In this document: positions 35,801 through 46,755 of the stretch, piece after piece
Position numbering within the stretch: the first letter of the stretch is position 1
How the letters are laid out: every line of letters begins with the position of its first letter
Assembly: GCA_903813345.2 (NCBI GenBank)
Contig: CAIIXF020000004.1
Location: 14,455,196-14,515,195, forward strand
DNA from: Owenia fusiformis
Taxonomy: Eukaryota > Annelida > Polychaeta > Sabellida > Oweniidae
Length of the DNA stretch: 60,000 nucleotides
Reading direction: 5' to 3'
Translations under genes and position numbers: made by a program
The notes under the pieces: model-generated
What the model was told of the DNA's origin: nothing
Database searches by the model: none
What the model saw: only the letters and a program-made list of their open reading frames with translations

Positions 35801-38800
35801 TGCTTTTGAGGACTTGTCAGACCCGGGGACTTAGCAAGAATTTTTTTGTTTGAAATAAAACAAAACGGAGGGGCACAAATTTGAAAGAAAATGTGTTTTC
35901 ATCAGTATTAAGACAATTTGTTTATTTCACTGTAGATGGAGCAGCTTTTTATTGATATTTTTTCTTTGCATAATGTCATAATGCTCCGGGGTCTTCTCAA
36001 AATTAAACAATCCCACCCCGTGCCTGAGGTTGCCAATCTTTTGGAGAGAAGTGTAAATTTACTATTTTTATCTACTAGTCATATAAATTGAATATATGTT
36101 ATTGGTTATTGCAATGAATTTTCCACAAATATTTTTGGGGGGAATCTCGACCGGGGGTTCGTCCGAACCCATCGAACCCCCGGTCCCTACGGCTATGATA
36201 GGGATATAACCCTCATGACAATTCTGCAGATAGTTTGATAAGGTTTCCGGACAACTCGGACCCAGGACAAGTCGGACCCTGGACAACTCGGACCCAAGAC
36301 ATCTCGGACCCAAGACATCTCGGACCCAAGACATCTCGGACCCAAGACAACTCGGACCCAAGACAACTCGGACTACTTTTTAAAATAATGATTTTTATCA
36401 TTGTTTAGGGTTTTTATGTCACCACCAAAAGTGGTGACATATTGTTATGGTCTCCGTTTTTTTGTGACGGCGGTTGGTGGTTGGCGTCCGGCGTCCGGCG
36501 TCTGGCGTCCGGCGTCTGTAACAATTTCTTACAACTTCCTATAACTTAACAAATACTGTTTAGACTGACTTCAATTTTTTTCTAAATCATCTACATGTTC
36601 TCAGAAGTTCAAATCTGACTTTAGATTTGACATTTGACCTTCAATGACCTTCTCAAGGTCAAAAAGGTCTTTTTTCAACTTGCTTCACATTGACTAAGTT
36701 TTTTTTCAAAATCATCTACATGTTCTCAGAAATTCAAATCTGACTTTAGATTTGACATTTGACCTTCAAATCTGACTTTAGATTTGACCTTCAATGACCT
36801 TCTCAAGGTCAAAAAAGGTAAAAAAGGTCTGTTTTCAACTTGCTTTAAATTGACTAAAATTTTTTTTCAAAATCATCTACGTGTTCTCAGAAATTCAAAT
36901 CTGACTTAAGATTTGACTTAAGATTTGACATTTGACCTTCAATGACCTTCTCAATGTCAAAAAAGGTCTATTTTCAACTTGCTTCAAATTGAATAAAAAA
37001 AATTTTCAAAATCATCTACGTGTTCTCACAAATTCAAATCTGACTTTAGATTTGACTTAAGATTTGACATTTGACCTTCAATGACCTTCTCAAAGTCAAA
37101 AAAGGTCAAAAAGGTCTTTTTTCAACTTGCTTCAAATTGACTAATTTTTTTTTTCAAAATCATCTACATGTTCTCAGAAATTCAAATCTGACTTTAGATT
37201 TGACATTTGACCTTCAATGACCTTCTCAATGTCAAAAAAGGTCAAAAAGGTATTTTTTCATCTTTCTTCAAATTGACTAATTTTTTTTTTCAAAATCATC
37301 TACATGTTCTCAGAAATTCAAATATGACTTTAGATTTGACTTTAGATTTGACAGTTGACCTTCAATGACCTTCTCAAGGTCAAAAAAGGTAAAAAAGGTC
37401 TTTTTTCAACTTGCTTCAAATTGACTAATTTTTTTTTCAAAATCATATACATGTTCTCAGAAATTCAAATCTGACTTTAGATTTGACATTTGACCTTTAA
37501 TGACCTTCTCAAGGTCAAAAAAGGTATGTTTTCAACTTGCTTCAAATTGACCTAATTTTTTTTTCAAAATCATCTACATCTTTTCAGAAGTTCAAATTTG
37601 ACTTTACAAGTTCTCAGAAGTTCAAATCTGACTTTAGATTTGACCTTTGACCTTCAATGACCTTCTCAAGGTCAAAAAGGTCTTTTTTCAACTTGCTTCA
37701 AATTAACTAATTTTTTTTTCAAAATCATCTACATGTTCTCAGAAGTTCTTCTTAAGGTCAAAAGGTATTTTCCAACTTGCTTTAAATTGACCAAATTGTT
37801 TTAGGTGGTGACATTTTGTCATGTTAATGCCTTGTTAGTCCTTGTTGTATGCTTATTAAATATATTATACATTGTGAATACATATTTTGCACTAATTTGA
37901 TTAAAATGTTTTAATATGACTTATTTGATAAAGATTAAGTAGAAGCTACTGAAGCTATAAACCCATGACAACACAGACCACTTTCTGAAATGTTAGTTTT
38001 TGTTTGGTACTTTTTTGTTTTCATAATATGGGATTATTTATAAATGTTTAGCGTGACACGGTTTAGATATATTGTGAATCTATATTTTGTGTTTACATGT
38101 AAAGATGAACAAGATGTTTCAATTAACATATTTGATGAGAGTTGAGAATACAACTTGTTATATAGAGGTGTCAATGAGTCTTTTCATACAGTTAATACCA
38201 ACTCATTTGGAAAATCACTAAGGAATTGAAACAATAATAATTTTAATCCTAATCTCATTCTCTCATTTACACTCACCACCGTGCGGTCTTATTAATCTTA
38301 TTAATCTCACTGAAAGACCTATGTCACATAGAGATCAATGGAAACTTAAAATTCTGTAAATCCTCAATTTTTTGATCATTCAATCTTAATCTCACTGAAA
38401 GATTGATGCCGTATTGAGATCAATGAAAGAGTTTGTATTCTGTTAATCCTTAAGTTTTTTGATAATTTAATCTTAATCTCACTGAAAGATTGAGGAATGT
38501 GTTTGTATTCTGTAAATCCTCATTTTTATCATTTAATTAAGAAATATAGACTGAACATCAGTCGTTATATGGACGAATAAACCCCGCAGGGCTAGGCATG
38601 AACACGTTCTGTACCCAAACTGGCCAAAGGGAGTAAGGGGTCCGAAAGCTTTTGTGCCTAGCCCTAAAGGGTTTATGCGTCGATATAACACCTGATCTGA
38701 TATTACGATACGAACATGAAAACTCACCAAAATATTAAATTGATTTAAAACAATTACATCAAATTAACACAATATTTGAATTCACAATATGTACGAGGGG

Positions 38801-41512
38801 GATTCATAAGTAGTGGGACAAATGCTATAACTTCACTTTTATCAACCAGATTTTATTCAAAATTGGAACACAGAACCACAAACATGTGACCATCATTGGG
38901 TGAAAATTTCAACAAGTTACACCCAATTTCAGTAAAGTGAGAGTTCCAAACATGACGTCACAACAGGGTCCACGGAGCACATAGTTTGTCACTAATTGCT
39001 AGTTAAATATACAAGTTTCAACTGATATTCAGGACGTGATCTAATCCGTAACTTCTAGTGAGTCCTATTGTTGAGCACATCAATTCTGTGCAAGACTATT
39101 GATTCCTTATACTTCTGGTGCAATCTCACTCTTTCTCAAAGTATTCCCCATGCATTTTTGGTATCTCCTTAACAATTCTAGGTATGCACCCTCAAAACCA
39201 TTTTTCCAAGAATGGTCATCTGGGCTCTCACAGCATATTCAGAATACATATACAGAATACCGCCTATATACTGTAGATTTTTTTACTTCTTCTTTCCCAT
39301 AGACTTCCAACAAACCTCTATAGGTCTATAATACTGAAAACTTCTCCAAAGCATTAAATTTAATCACAGGACGGATGTTTATATGCGATTCTTGCTTTTT
39401 CATTGCTATTTTAATCAAATTTTGCTCCGTCCAAGAAGGACTGAAAATGGCAGTGTCCTGGTGTCACTGCTTTGTGTGACATCACAATAGCATGATGATG
39501 TAATGTATGTTACAGTTGTCATGGCTACAAGGCTTGAGACAATATGAAGCCAAATATTTGAAAATAACTGTCATTTTGAGATATTTATGAGCATATTTAT
39601 GTTGATCAAGCCCTTCATTTTTTTACTGCTCCGTTAACCCCTACTTTTGGTTACCATAGCAACCGTCGTTGCTAGGGAACAAAATTAATTAAATTGAAAT
39701 TTCACCAAACAATGCCTTATATCCTAGTCCGTTCATGTGCCAAATTTGGTTGAGATATGTACACAGGAACTTGCTGCCTCAGAAAAGTCCCACTACTTAT
39801 GAATCCCCCCTCGTATATACGAGTATGTCATACTAAACATAAAATAAATAAAAACCATATAATGATAAAAATCATAATTTCAAAAAGTGGTCCAAGTTGA
39901 CTTGGGTTTTTAGCTTTAATATTTTCTTCTTAATTCTCACCAATTAAGTTTATTTTAAACAATTACATCAAATTAACACAACATTTGAATTCAAAATATA
40001 TATAATATGTCATACTAAACATAAAATAAAAACCATATCATGATAAAAATCATAATCTCAAAAAGTGGTCCGAGTTGTCTTGGGTCTTTAGCTTCAATAT
40101 TTTCTTCTTAACTACCATCAAATAATAAGTTGATTAAAAACAATTTCATCAAATTAACACAATAAATGAATGCACAGTACATAATATATGTCATCTAAAC
40201 ATAAAACAAAAATTAAAACCCCATATTATGATGTAAATATCATCATTTCAAAAAGTGGTCCGAGTTGTCTTGGGTCCGAGTTGTCTTGGGTCCGAGTTGT
40301 CTTGGGTCCGAGATGTCCTGGGTCCGAGTTGTCCTGGGTCCGAGTTGTCAAGTTACCTTTGATAACGTGTTGTGAATACGTAGCAAAGATACCTTGTTGA
40401 AACATATTCCACAATTGCAGGGCGCCTCAATTAGGAAGTGCTCATCGCTACATAGTTCATTTCTGGTACAAGAGACAATCGCTCATAATATTGACAAAGG
40501 GAGGTCTGTCCTGTGCTGTCTATTAGACATCTGTAAAGCCCTCAATACCATGTGGATCGATGGGTTCTTACACAAGCTATATCATTGTGGTATAAATGGC
40601 AAATTCTGGCGGACAATATACCAGTCAAATATACCTAATGTTAATAACTTACCACCATCAAGATAAGTATCCTCAGTCGCCATAAAAGCATATCCGATGC
40701 AATCAAATAATGTGTTTCGATAATAGGTCGTACGATGGGCAGGAGTTGTTTCCGTCACGACTCGAAGATTAGACCTGTAGACGTAACCCGTGAACGTAAG
40801 ATTTTCGGCGACCATCGTCGAACCCATTTGCAGTTGCGTATCAGTGATGTCACTCATATCGACATTGTACCTTTGTTTAACATATGCAAGAAATTTCCTG
40901 CCTAAAATTGTAATGTATTATATAAGTACTAAATAAATATTATGGATACGATAGACACATAAATCTGAAAAGTGGGTTAAACCATTAAGCGATACGGATA
41001 CGTTGAAAAACATACAATCGTCCTATCTATATTTTAAAACACCTGAAAGCAACGAATATGCAGAGGTGTCATACATAAAGCGATCAATAATACTACCAAA
41101 AAAATACACAATGCATGTCTAAATATTGTATTCTAAGTAAAAAGAATAATGATGTTTTATTCAGCTTTCGTAAATGTAATATAAGTGAAACTGGCAGTTT
41201 CTCTTTATCACTCTCGTTTTAAATATTACTACCTTTCTGAATGACGTCTGCGTCTGTCTTCACATCGGGATCAATCGAACTCCATGATTTTGCCATACCC
41301 CCTTGTGGCGATACAATAACCGGGGATAAGACTGAATCCATAAACAGTGAAAACGTCACCAATCCTGCTTTACTTTTAGCCGTTGTTCCATTAGTCTTAG
41401 TTGTTTCACAACTATCGCACTTCTTGATTTTTCCACACTCGACCACGTGAGGTAAATATGATATCAAAATCACAATGTATATCAAATTGTTGAAGACTGT
41501 TGTTCCAATCAT
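32592..41512 (-). CDS. Gene B: paralogue of gene A, three exons, 264 aa
   Basis: Join of 41512-41233, 40901-40653 and 32857-32592 gives an uninterrupted 264-codon frame with the same phase-1 junctions as gene A. Signal peptide core LIYIVILISYL, CDSC motif, LVTF and VIVSPQGG, an N-L-T site, FDCIGY, and DNCVIDSKECDFDDDP are conserved. Likely secreted; function unknown. Intron 1 is 331 bp but intron 2 is 7795 bp because of nested repeats (36.2-40.35 kb) and an RT fragment. Pairing of this exon 3 with these exons 1-2 is inferred from order and phase; long-intron splicing is unproven. Confidence 0.7.
32858..34157. repeat. Intron 2 of gene B: foldback fragments
   Basis: Two left-end fragments of the F1/F2 foldback family are visible (about 33131-33200 and 33388-33480, both starting near ...CCCTCCA(T/A)AAGT). 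A GGCGTAGCCAGCA phrase lies near 33279 and a 10-C run at about 33163. No genes. Confidence 0.5.
34158..34320 (+). repeat. Left-arm fragment of the F1/F2 foldback family
   Basis: GTACACTCCCCTCCAAAAGT, then GGCAACCTAAGCTCCC and CCAATGCCTCCAAAT as in F1. A right-end fragment in opposite orientation lies at 36025-36056; both may bracket one interrupted copy. Confidence 0.6.
34490..35290. repeat. ACCGAAT-motif palindromic region
   Basis: At least eight ACCGAAT/ATTCGGT or ACCGAAA motifs on both strands, including the near-palindrome CATTCGGTATTTACCGAAT at 34985-35003 and GTCACGTGAC at 34869-34878. Probably a decayed inverted-repeat element. Short frames here are not genes. Confidence 0.4.
35291..36247. 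other. Intron 2 of gene B, unassigned
   Basis: No gene is visible. A GC-rich hairpin lies at 36149-36185 (arms GACCGGGGGTTC / GAACCCCCGGTC). Confidence 0.35.
36248..36373 (-). repeat. 16-bp minisatellite, left terminal array
   Basis: About 7.5 copies of ACAACTCGGACCCAAG with ACATCTCGG variants. Related to monomers at 1060-2130. Repeat-encoded frames (SCLGSELSWVR) are artefacts. Confidence 0.95.
36418..37812 (+). mobile_element. Nested element with ~10 tandem AGGTCA-rich repeats
   Basis: Opens with a hairpin (GTCACCAC, loop CAAAA, GTGGTGAC at 36418-36438) and closes with GGTGGTGAC at 37804-37812. Inside are about ten 120-160-bp repeats marked by TCAACTTGCTTCAAATTGAC, AAATCATCTACATGTTCTCA and TGACCTTCAATGACCTTCTC, followed by AAGGTCA. 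Length varies by internal duplication of GACTTTAGATTTGA. The layout resembles the intron-1 element of gene A. No coding capacity. Confidence 0.75.
38300..38525 (+). repeat. ~95-bp tandem repeat, three copies
   Basis: AATCTTAATCTCACTGAAAG recurs, each time followed by TGAGATCAATG- or GTTTGTATTCTGT-type sequence and ATCCTCA/ATCCTTAA. Confidence 0.8.
38563..38692. repeat. 130-bp hairpin/inverted repeat
   Basis: GTTATATGGACGAATAAACC is mirrored by GGTTTATGCGTCGATATAAC, with inner GGGCTAGGCA / TGCCTAGCCC arms. It sits near the centre of the 4.1-kb foldback and may be its loop or a small MITE. Confidence 0.7.
38794..39813. mobile_element. Mariner-like element, ~1.02 kb, TA-flanked
   Basis: Ends are near-perfect ~26-bp inverted repeats starting CGAGGGGGATTCATAAGTAG; the right end has one extra G. 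TA flanks both sides (38792-38793 and 39814-39815), the Tc1/mariner target duplication. Minus-strand remnants near 39110-39215 (W-K-N-G-F-E then RRYQKCMG) faintly resemble the C-terminus of mariner transposases, but there is no open transposase, so it is dead. It interrupts the ~180-bp unit of the surrounding foldback. Confidence 0.75.
40257..40350 (+). repeat. 16-bp minisatellite, right terminal array
   Basis: About six copies of GTCCGAGTTGTCTTGG, reverse complement of the left array. Confidence 0.95.
40424..40634 (+). pseudogene. Non-LTR reverse-transcriptase fragment (motif A region)
   Basis: The plus frame contains LLDICKALNTMWIDGF, then KLYHCGINGKFW, matching LLD-x-x-KAFD-x-VW-x-x-GL ... 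KL-x-x-x-GI-x-GK-x-W of LINE RTs. The catalytic Asp after KA-L is Asn, and nothing else of the RT is present. It lies between the foldback and exon 2 of gene B, in antisense orientation to the gene. Confidence 0.65.
40653..40901 (-). CDS. Gene B exon 2
   Basis: 249 bp between AG at 40903-40902 and GTAAGTT from 40652. Encodes FLAYVKQRYNVDMSDITDTQ and EDTYLDGG. Confidence 0.8.
41233..41512 (-). CDS. Gene B exon 1
   Basis: ATG at 41512; donor AAAG|GTAGTA at 41232. The in-frame Met at 41596 lies upstream of the TATA box and is rejected as start. Confidence 0.75.
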
Positions 41513-41552
41513 GATCGGCCTTTGCTCTGAAGGATTCACAAAATACAATGAC

Positions 41553-41559
41553 TTATATA
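41553..41559 (-). promoter_or_regulatory. TATA box of gene B
   Basis: TATATAA on the minus strand, 41 nt from the ATG, same as A and C. A foldback element begins only 12 bp upstream of it. Confidence 0.75.
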
Positions 41560-41570
41560 CTAGAAGGGAC

Positions 41571-42497
41571 ATACACTCCTCTCCATAAGTTTGCAACCTT
41601 AGCTCCCCTTTTGAACTTCGTGTTAAAGCCTTTTTAGGTTTGATTTTTTATTTACTTAACCTGCAATGAAATAACTTATTATTGATGGAAACGTAACCTG
41701 ACTTTATTTCAAATACCTCCAAATTTTTCCAATTTTTCTCAATTACAATATAGGTCGAAAGTAGATGATAAGTTTGATGAATTTTTGAAAATCGTCATTC
41801 CCATGTAAACCAATGGAAATGGTGGGTTTGGGGCAAATCAGAAATTATGATATCTATTCAGTATAAGATTCAGCAAAAATATTTTTATTTAGAAAACTGA
41901 ATTGTCTCACTATTTTTGTTCACAAAGTGTTTAGTTTACTTGATGAATACTAAAGTTACATAACTTCAAAGTCATCTTTCGCCTCCTGTGTTATTTCAAT
42001 GGGAGGGTTTTTTTGAAAAACAATTTTGACTTTAAAGACCTATAACTTTGTTGAACCCGAAGAAACGTATGAATGTTTTGTTAAATTAAGTTAACAAATT
42101 CAATTGCCTACTAAACTTGTATTTTTGCAAGAACTCGAATGGAGGGATATTCTGTCAAATAACTTGCGGTAAGCCTACCATTTCTTATTGGTTTACATAG
42201 GAACTCGAATGGAGGGATATTCTGTCAAATAACTTGCGGTAAGCCTACCATTTCTTATTGGTTTACATAGGAATGACGAATTTCGAAAATTCATCAAAAT
42301 CATCAATTTTCGACCTATTGTAATTGAAGAAAAAAATTGAGAAAATTTGGAAGTGTTGGGAATGAAGTCAAGTTACGTTTCCATTAATAGTAATATTTTC
42401 ATCGCGGGTCAAGTAAATAAATATTCAAACGTAAAGAGGTTTTAACACGTAGTTCGATAGGGGAGCTAAGGTTGCCAAACTTATGGAGGGGGGTGTA
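41571..42497. mobile_element. Foldback element F2
   Basis: Second full copy of the F1 family. The left end ATACACTCCTCTCCATAAGT mirrors the right end ...GGAGGGGGGTGTAT, and the interior contains ATTACAATA-TAGGTCGAAA and its inverse. A perfect 70-bp tandem duplication lies in the right arm (42131-42200 and 42201-42270). It replaces the upstream block conserved in genes A and C. Confidence 0.8.
42131..42270. repeat. Perfect 70-bp tandem duplication
   Basis: Two identical 70-bp copies starting GAACTCGAATGGAGGGATAT; no differences, so it is recent. Confidence 0.95.
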
Positions 42498-42940
42498 TAT
42501 ATAGGGGTGTAATAACACCATATAAATATGAAAATTAATGTCATGTTATTGCTTTATTGTCCAGAAAATAAAACAAATAATATGAAATCAAACTTAAATT
42601 GAAAAGTCTCATATAACACTAATAGAAAGTAATAAATGGAAGCTATGCATTTCATATTCATAACTGATCTGTATGATAACCATTTACTCGACATTATTTA
42701 AAGAAGTAAATTTGATTTAGCCATTAAATGCCATCATATATTACCATTATACGGTTCTTACATACCAAAATACCATTAACTTAATGTATTTTGTTTTGGT
42801 AACTTCCATGGTACCACATGATAATCTAGAACGAAAATAATTATTGATTATTTTATCTTAAAGTTCTTAAAGATTTAATCATTATTTATTTCTTAAGTTG
42901 GTTTATCAATATACAGGGTGATCCAAAAAATTAGAATATG
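42498..42940. other. AT-rich sequence, nothing recognised
   Basis: No gene visible. Confidence 0.3.
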
Positions 42941-42949
42941 TGAATATTC

Positions 42950-44342
42950 AATCAGTAACCAGAACAACGGCAACGCCAAAGCGTAGCGAATCCCATCGGA
43001 CAGCCATGGATGGCATTTTTACAAACAAAGTATATAGCAAAAATGGCAGCCATTTTTCAAAGTGGCCGCCTTCTACCAAAAGTGTCATTAGACCATGTGC
43101 CATGCTTATAGTATTCACATACCAAATATGAACAAAATCGCTCCACTACTTTTCAAGTTATAGTAAAATATGTTAAAATGGCGGCCATTTTTCAAAATGG
43201 CCACCTTCTACCAAAAGTGCCGTTAGACAGTGTGCCGTGCTTATGGTATTACATACCAAATATAAACAAAATCGCTCCACTACTTTTCGAGTTATAGTAA
43301 AATACGTTAAAATGGCGGCCATTTTGAAAAATGTCCGTCTTCTACCAAAAGTGTCATTAGACAGTGTGCCATGCTTACAGTATTCACATACCAAATATGA
43401 ACAAAATCGCTTCATTACTTTTCGAGTTATAGTAAAATATGTTAAAATGGCGGCCATTTTTCAAAAAAAAATTCAAAATGGCCGCCTTCTACCAAAAGTG
43501 TCATAGGACAGTGTGTCATGCTTATAGTATTCACATACCAAATATGAACAAAATCGCTCCACTATATTTTGAGTTTTAGTAAAATACGTTAAAATGGCGG
43601 CCATTTTGAAAAATGGCCGCCTTCTACCAAAAGTGTCATTAGACAGTGAGCCATGCTTATAGTATTCACATACCAAATATGAACAAAATCGCTTCACTAA
43701 TTTTCGAGTTATAGTAAAATACGTGAAAATGGCGGCCATTTTTCAAAAAAAATTCAAAATGGCCACCTTCTACCAAATGTGTCATTGGACAGTGTGTCAT
43801 GCTTATAATATTCACATACCAAATATGAACAAAATCGCTCCACTACTTTTCGAGTTATAGTAAAATACGTTAAAATGGTGGTCATTTTTCAAAATGGCGG
43901 CCTTTTTTCAAAATGGCCGCCTTTTACCAAAAGTGTCTTTAGATAATGTGCAATGTTTATAGTATTCACATACCAAATATGAACAAAATCGCTCCACTAC
44001 TTTTCGAGTTACAGCAAAAATCGTAAAATAACGAGTAAAGGCCGCCATTTTTCAAGATGGCTGCCATGTGCTTCTTTAATATCTACATTTCTAGCTTTAT
44101 TAATGTCCTATATAACAGTTTTACATATTGCACCTAAATCACTGTAAATTCGGCACTAAAATGGCCGCCATTTTGAAATGAGCAGCCATTTTGAAAATCC
44201 GCTTTCGACCAGAACTTCTACCCCCATAGGGTATATGTGTACAAAATATGAACAAAATCGGGCCAACGGTATTTGAGTTATTGCCCGGACGGACGGACGG
44301 AGGCGTTCCCTATATCCCTCCGAACTTCGTTCGATGGGATAA
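42950..44342 (+). mobile_element. Tandem-array element with ATGGCGGCCAT palindromes
   Basis: Opens with CAACGGCAACGCCAAAGCGT and ends in (GGAC)n plus CCGAACTTCGTTCGATGGGA. Inside are seven 134-154-bp repeats: the landmark ACCAAATATGAACAAAATCG occurs near 43121, 43255 (diverged), 43390, 43537, 43672, 43818 and 43972. Each repeat carries AAAATGGCGGCCATTTT or a close variant. The 89-94-codon frames on both strands are repeat readings. A 5' fragment of the same family is at 49141-49290. Confidence 0.8.
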
Positions 44343-45500
44343 TAACCAACAACAAACCGAAATGTATTGTTTGAAACCAATCAGCTGCAATACAAAATTT
44401 TGATTATGTCACCAGATTGGACCTTAACGTGCTAGTAACGCAATAAGTAATTAAAATATAAGGTTACACCCATACTTTAACATGGTACAGAGAGTCAGGA
44501 TTCGTAAGTTTAATTAACAACACTACTCAATACTCAATTTTGATTGGCTAAAGCTTCAGAACTTTTATATCTAAAAAAAATTATTTCTGTTTTTAAGTGG
44601 TCTATCACAAAAAAACAAAAGGGCGACGTTAAAAAAACATTGAGAGATACACATAACATAATTGGAAGCAATACATTTTCTCAATTAATAAATTTAACAA
44701 CATTGAGATGAGGCGAATTCAAAGTTTTTTTTATAAAAATAGCTTTAAGGAAAATCAACAAAATGCAACTTGAACGATTTATTTCAAAACGGGGCCCTGG
44801 GATTGTAATTGTCATTCGAGAGAAGAGGGGTCATATTAAATATTGACTTGTTAAACCTACAAACTTTGCATGGTGCATTTATAATATTTACGGCCAATGT
44901 ACATTAGGATAAACTATGCTTAGTAAAATGTTGGTATATTTTAGTAGAGAATTCTCTTCATATATTCAAGCAATGTTAAATTTTAGGTTAAAAAATATTA
45001 CTCAGGCTGAACACTTACACAGCGCCTTCTTATTGGCACCTAGGTCCATCATGTGACACTTACATTAACTACCAATGAAGATAATAAGTAATTGTAAACA
45101 ATAATGATGACAATCGCAAGTGTGTGGTCGAGTTACAATAACTATAGGAATAACTGTTAGCTATCAATCTTACAGTATTTTTTACTTATAGATGAATTAT
45201 ATCACCGAGATTGATTTCAAGGTTTGCATAATATTTTGTTATGAAAGAGCTAAATCCAAGGTTGTATTTTTGTATGACCGCGGAGCAAAAACAATCGTAG
45301 TACGAGTATATAATGTGTTAATATGTTATTAAAGAGCTGAAACCCAATTGTTCAACTTTTGTGTAGTACATCTGTATTTTATAAATGTGACTTCCAACTT
45401 TACTTCTCGTCCAATTGATCGCGTGACGTATTTCAAGTTAGATGAAACATGGTCTAATGGCTGCTAGTTGCTGCTAAAACTAAAACTGCTATTCGTATTG
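44343..45500. other. AT-rich sequence, nothing recognised
   Basis: No gene or clear repeat is visible. Confidence 0.3.
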
Positions 45501-45539
45501 AGTCAATCCACATTCATTTTATGCATATTCATGGTGCAT

Positions 45540-46060
45540 ATTTGACCTGTCATTTTTAGGAAACTTTCTCAAGTCTAAAGTCAATTGAAGTTTTCTTGAT
45601 TGACAAGTTTCTCAAAGTTTGTCCTTATAATTCATTATTTCTTGTGATGAAATTAATTGTTACTAGATCAAAGCAGTCTATACAAATGACTCAATATGTG
45701 TCAGAATACATTTTTACCGTTTTGAGATATTTGAAGTCAAAATTTTTTTCAACTTGCTTCAATCGCACCAATTTCCTTTTTAATCATCTACAAGTTCACT
45801 GAAGTTCAAATCTGACCTTAGTCTTGAGATAAGACCTTCAGAGACATTCGAAGGTCAAAACATTGATTTTTCAAATTGATTTTTTGGATTAAAATTTTTG
45901 TCCGCTTCATCACAATATACCCACTGAGCTCTGAAAAAGTAAAATGTTCAAGGTCAAGGTCATTAATCTAGGCCACATCTACATTTCTCAAAGTTCGAGA
46001 GTAAAAATTAATAATATTGGTTTAAAGTCAGGATGTACATTTCTCTAAGGTCTTGTGTGA
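45540..46060 (+). repeat. Diverged copy of the AGGTCA-rich repeat
   Basis: CAACTTGCTTCAATCGCACC, ATCATCTACAAGTTCACTGA and TTCAAATCTGACCTTAG match the unit at 36.5-37.8 kb; not tandem here. Confidence 0.5.
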
Positions 46061-46119
46061 CCATTCATGAAATTTCAACTGGATTAACTATATCCAATAT
46101 ACATGTACTTTATATATAG

Positions 46120-46350
46120 TTACCGAGGCTTTGTTGCACAGCAAAAATCAACAAAACCCTCTATTTTACTATATTTTTAATTATTAATCTTTTATTTTTA
46201 TTTTTATTGTATAAAAGTGGTTATTTAATAGAAACATCATATCTGCAGCAAAATCTTAAAAGCATTGTGAAATAAAACATATGTTCAATATCTTATGGCA
46301 TCATAATCATAAATAAGCATTATTCAAGGTTATTAAGAACCAATTTAAAG
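46120..46350 (+). repeat. Dispersed copy of the 26.2-kb repeat
   Basis: Shares GTTACCGAGGCTTTGTTGCA (variant), CATATCTGCAGCA and AAACATATGTTCAAT with 26165-26740. Confidence 0.6.
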
Positions 46351-46755
46351 CCGGGAGAAGGAAAGCCATGATGAAGAGGCCATGAGAAAAAAAGCCTTGC
46401 TGCAAGTTACCTTTTTATTGTGATAACATGACTAGAATTCACATGATAACAAACATATATTACATGAATTCTAAAGTGTTGTGTCAAACCTGACCCGGAT
46501 AAAAAGAAATTGATTTCCTTCCAATTTTGGCCAAGGTTTCCTATATATAGGAGCATATAGTTCATTACTATCATATAACTCGAAATAAGAGAAAAACTTG
46601 AACAGAATAATAAATAAATGATACTTAATATAAAGAATAAATAAGAACATCTAAGAAAGCGTTATGGGAGGAATATTCCAAAGGGCCTTTGTTTAAATGA
46701 TATGTAAAGTCCTTCTACATGGTTCGAGCACCCATAAGGTCTTGGAGACACTAAA

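Larger units (their letters stand above)
36248..40350. mobile_element. 4.1-kb composite foldback element
   Basis: Both ends are arrays of the same 16-bp minisatellite in opposite orientation (36248-36373 and 40257-40350). Just inside both ends, matching inverted sequence follows (TTTTTATCAT, GGGTTTTTA, GACCACTTT). The right arm has three ~180-bp units, each with AAGTGGTCC(G/A)AGTTG; the left arm has diverged inverted units (about 37850-38200). Two other elements are nested in it (36418-37812 and 38794-39813). No transposase is visible. Confidence 0.65.

Noticed and set aside
36068-36401. 97-codon frame with SCLGSELSWVR repeats
   Set aside because: Translation of the 16-bp minisatellite; frames at 40188-40414 are likewise.
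43173-43739. 89-94-codon frames in both directions
   Set aside because: Repeat translations of the palindromic array.
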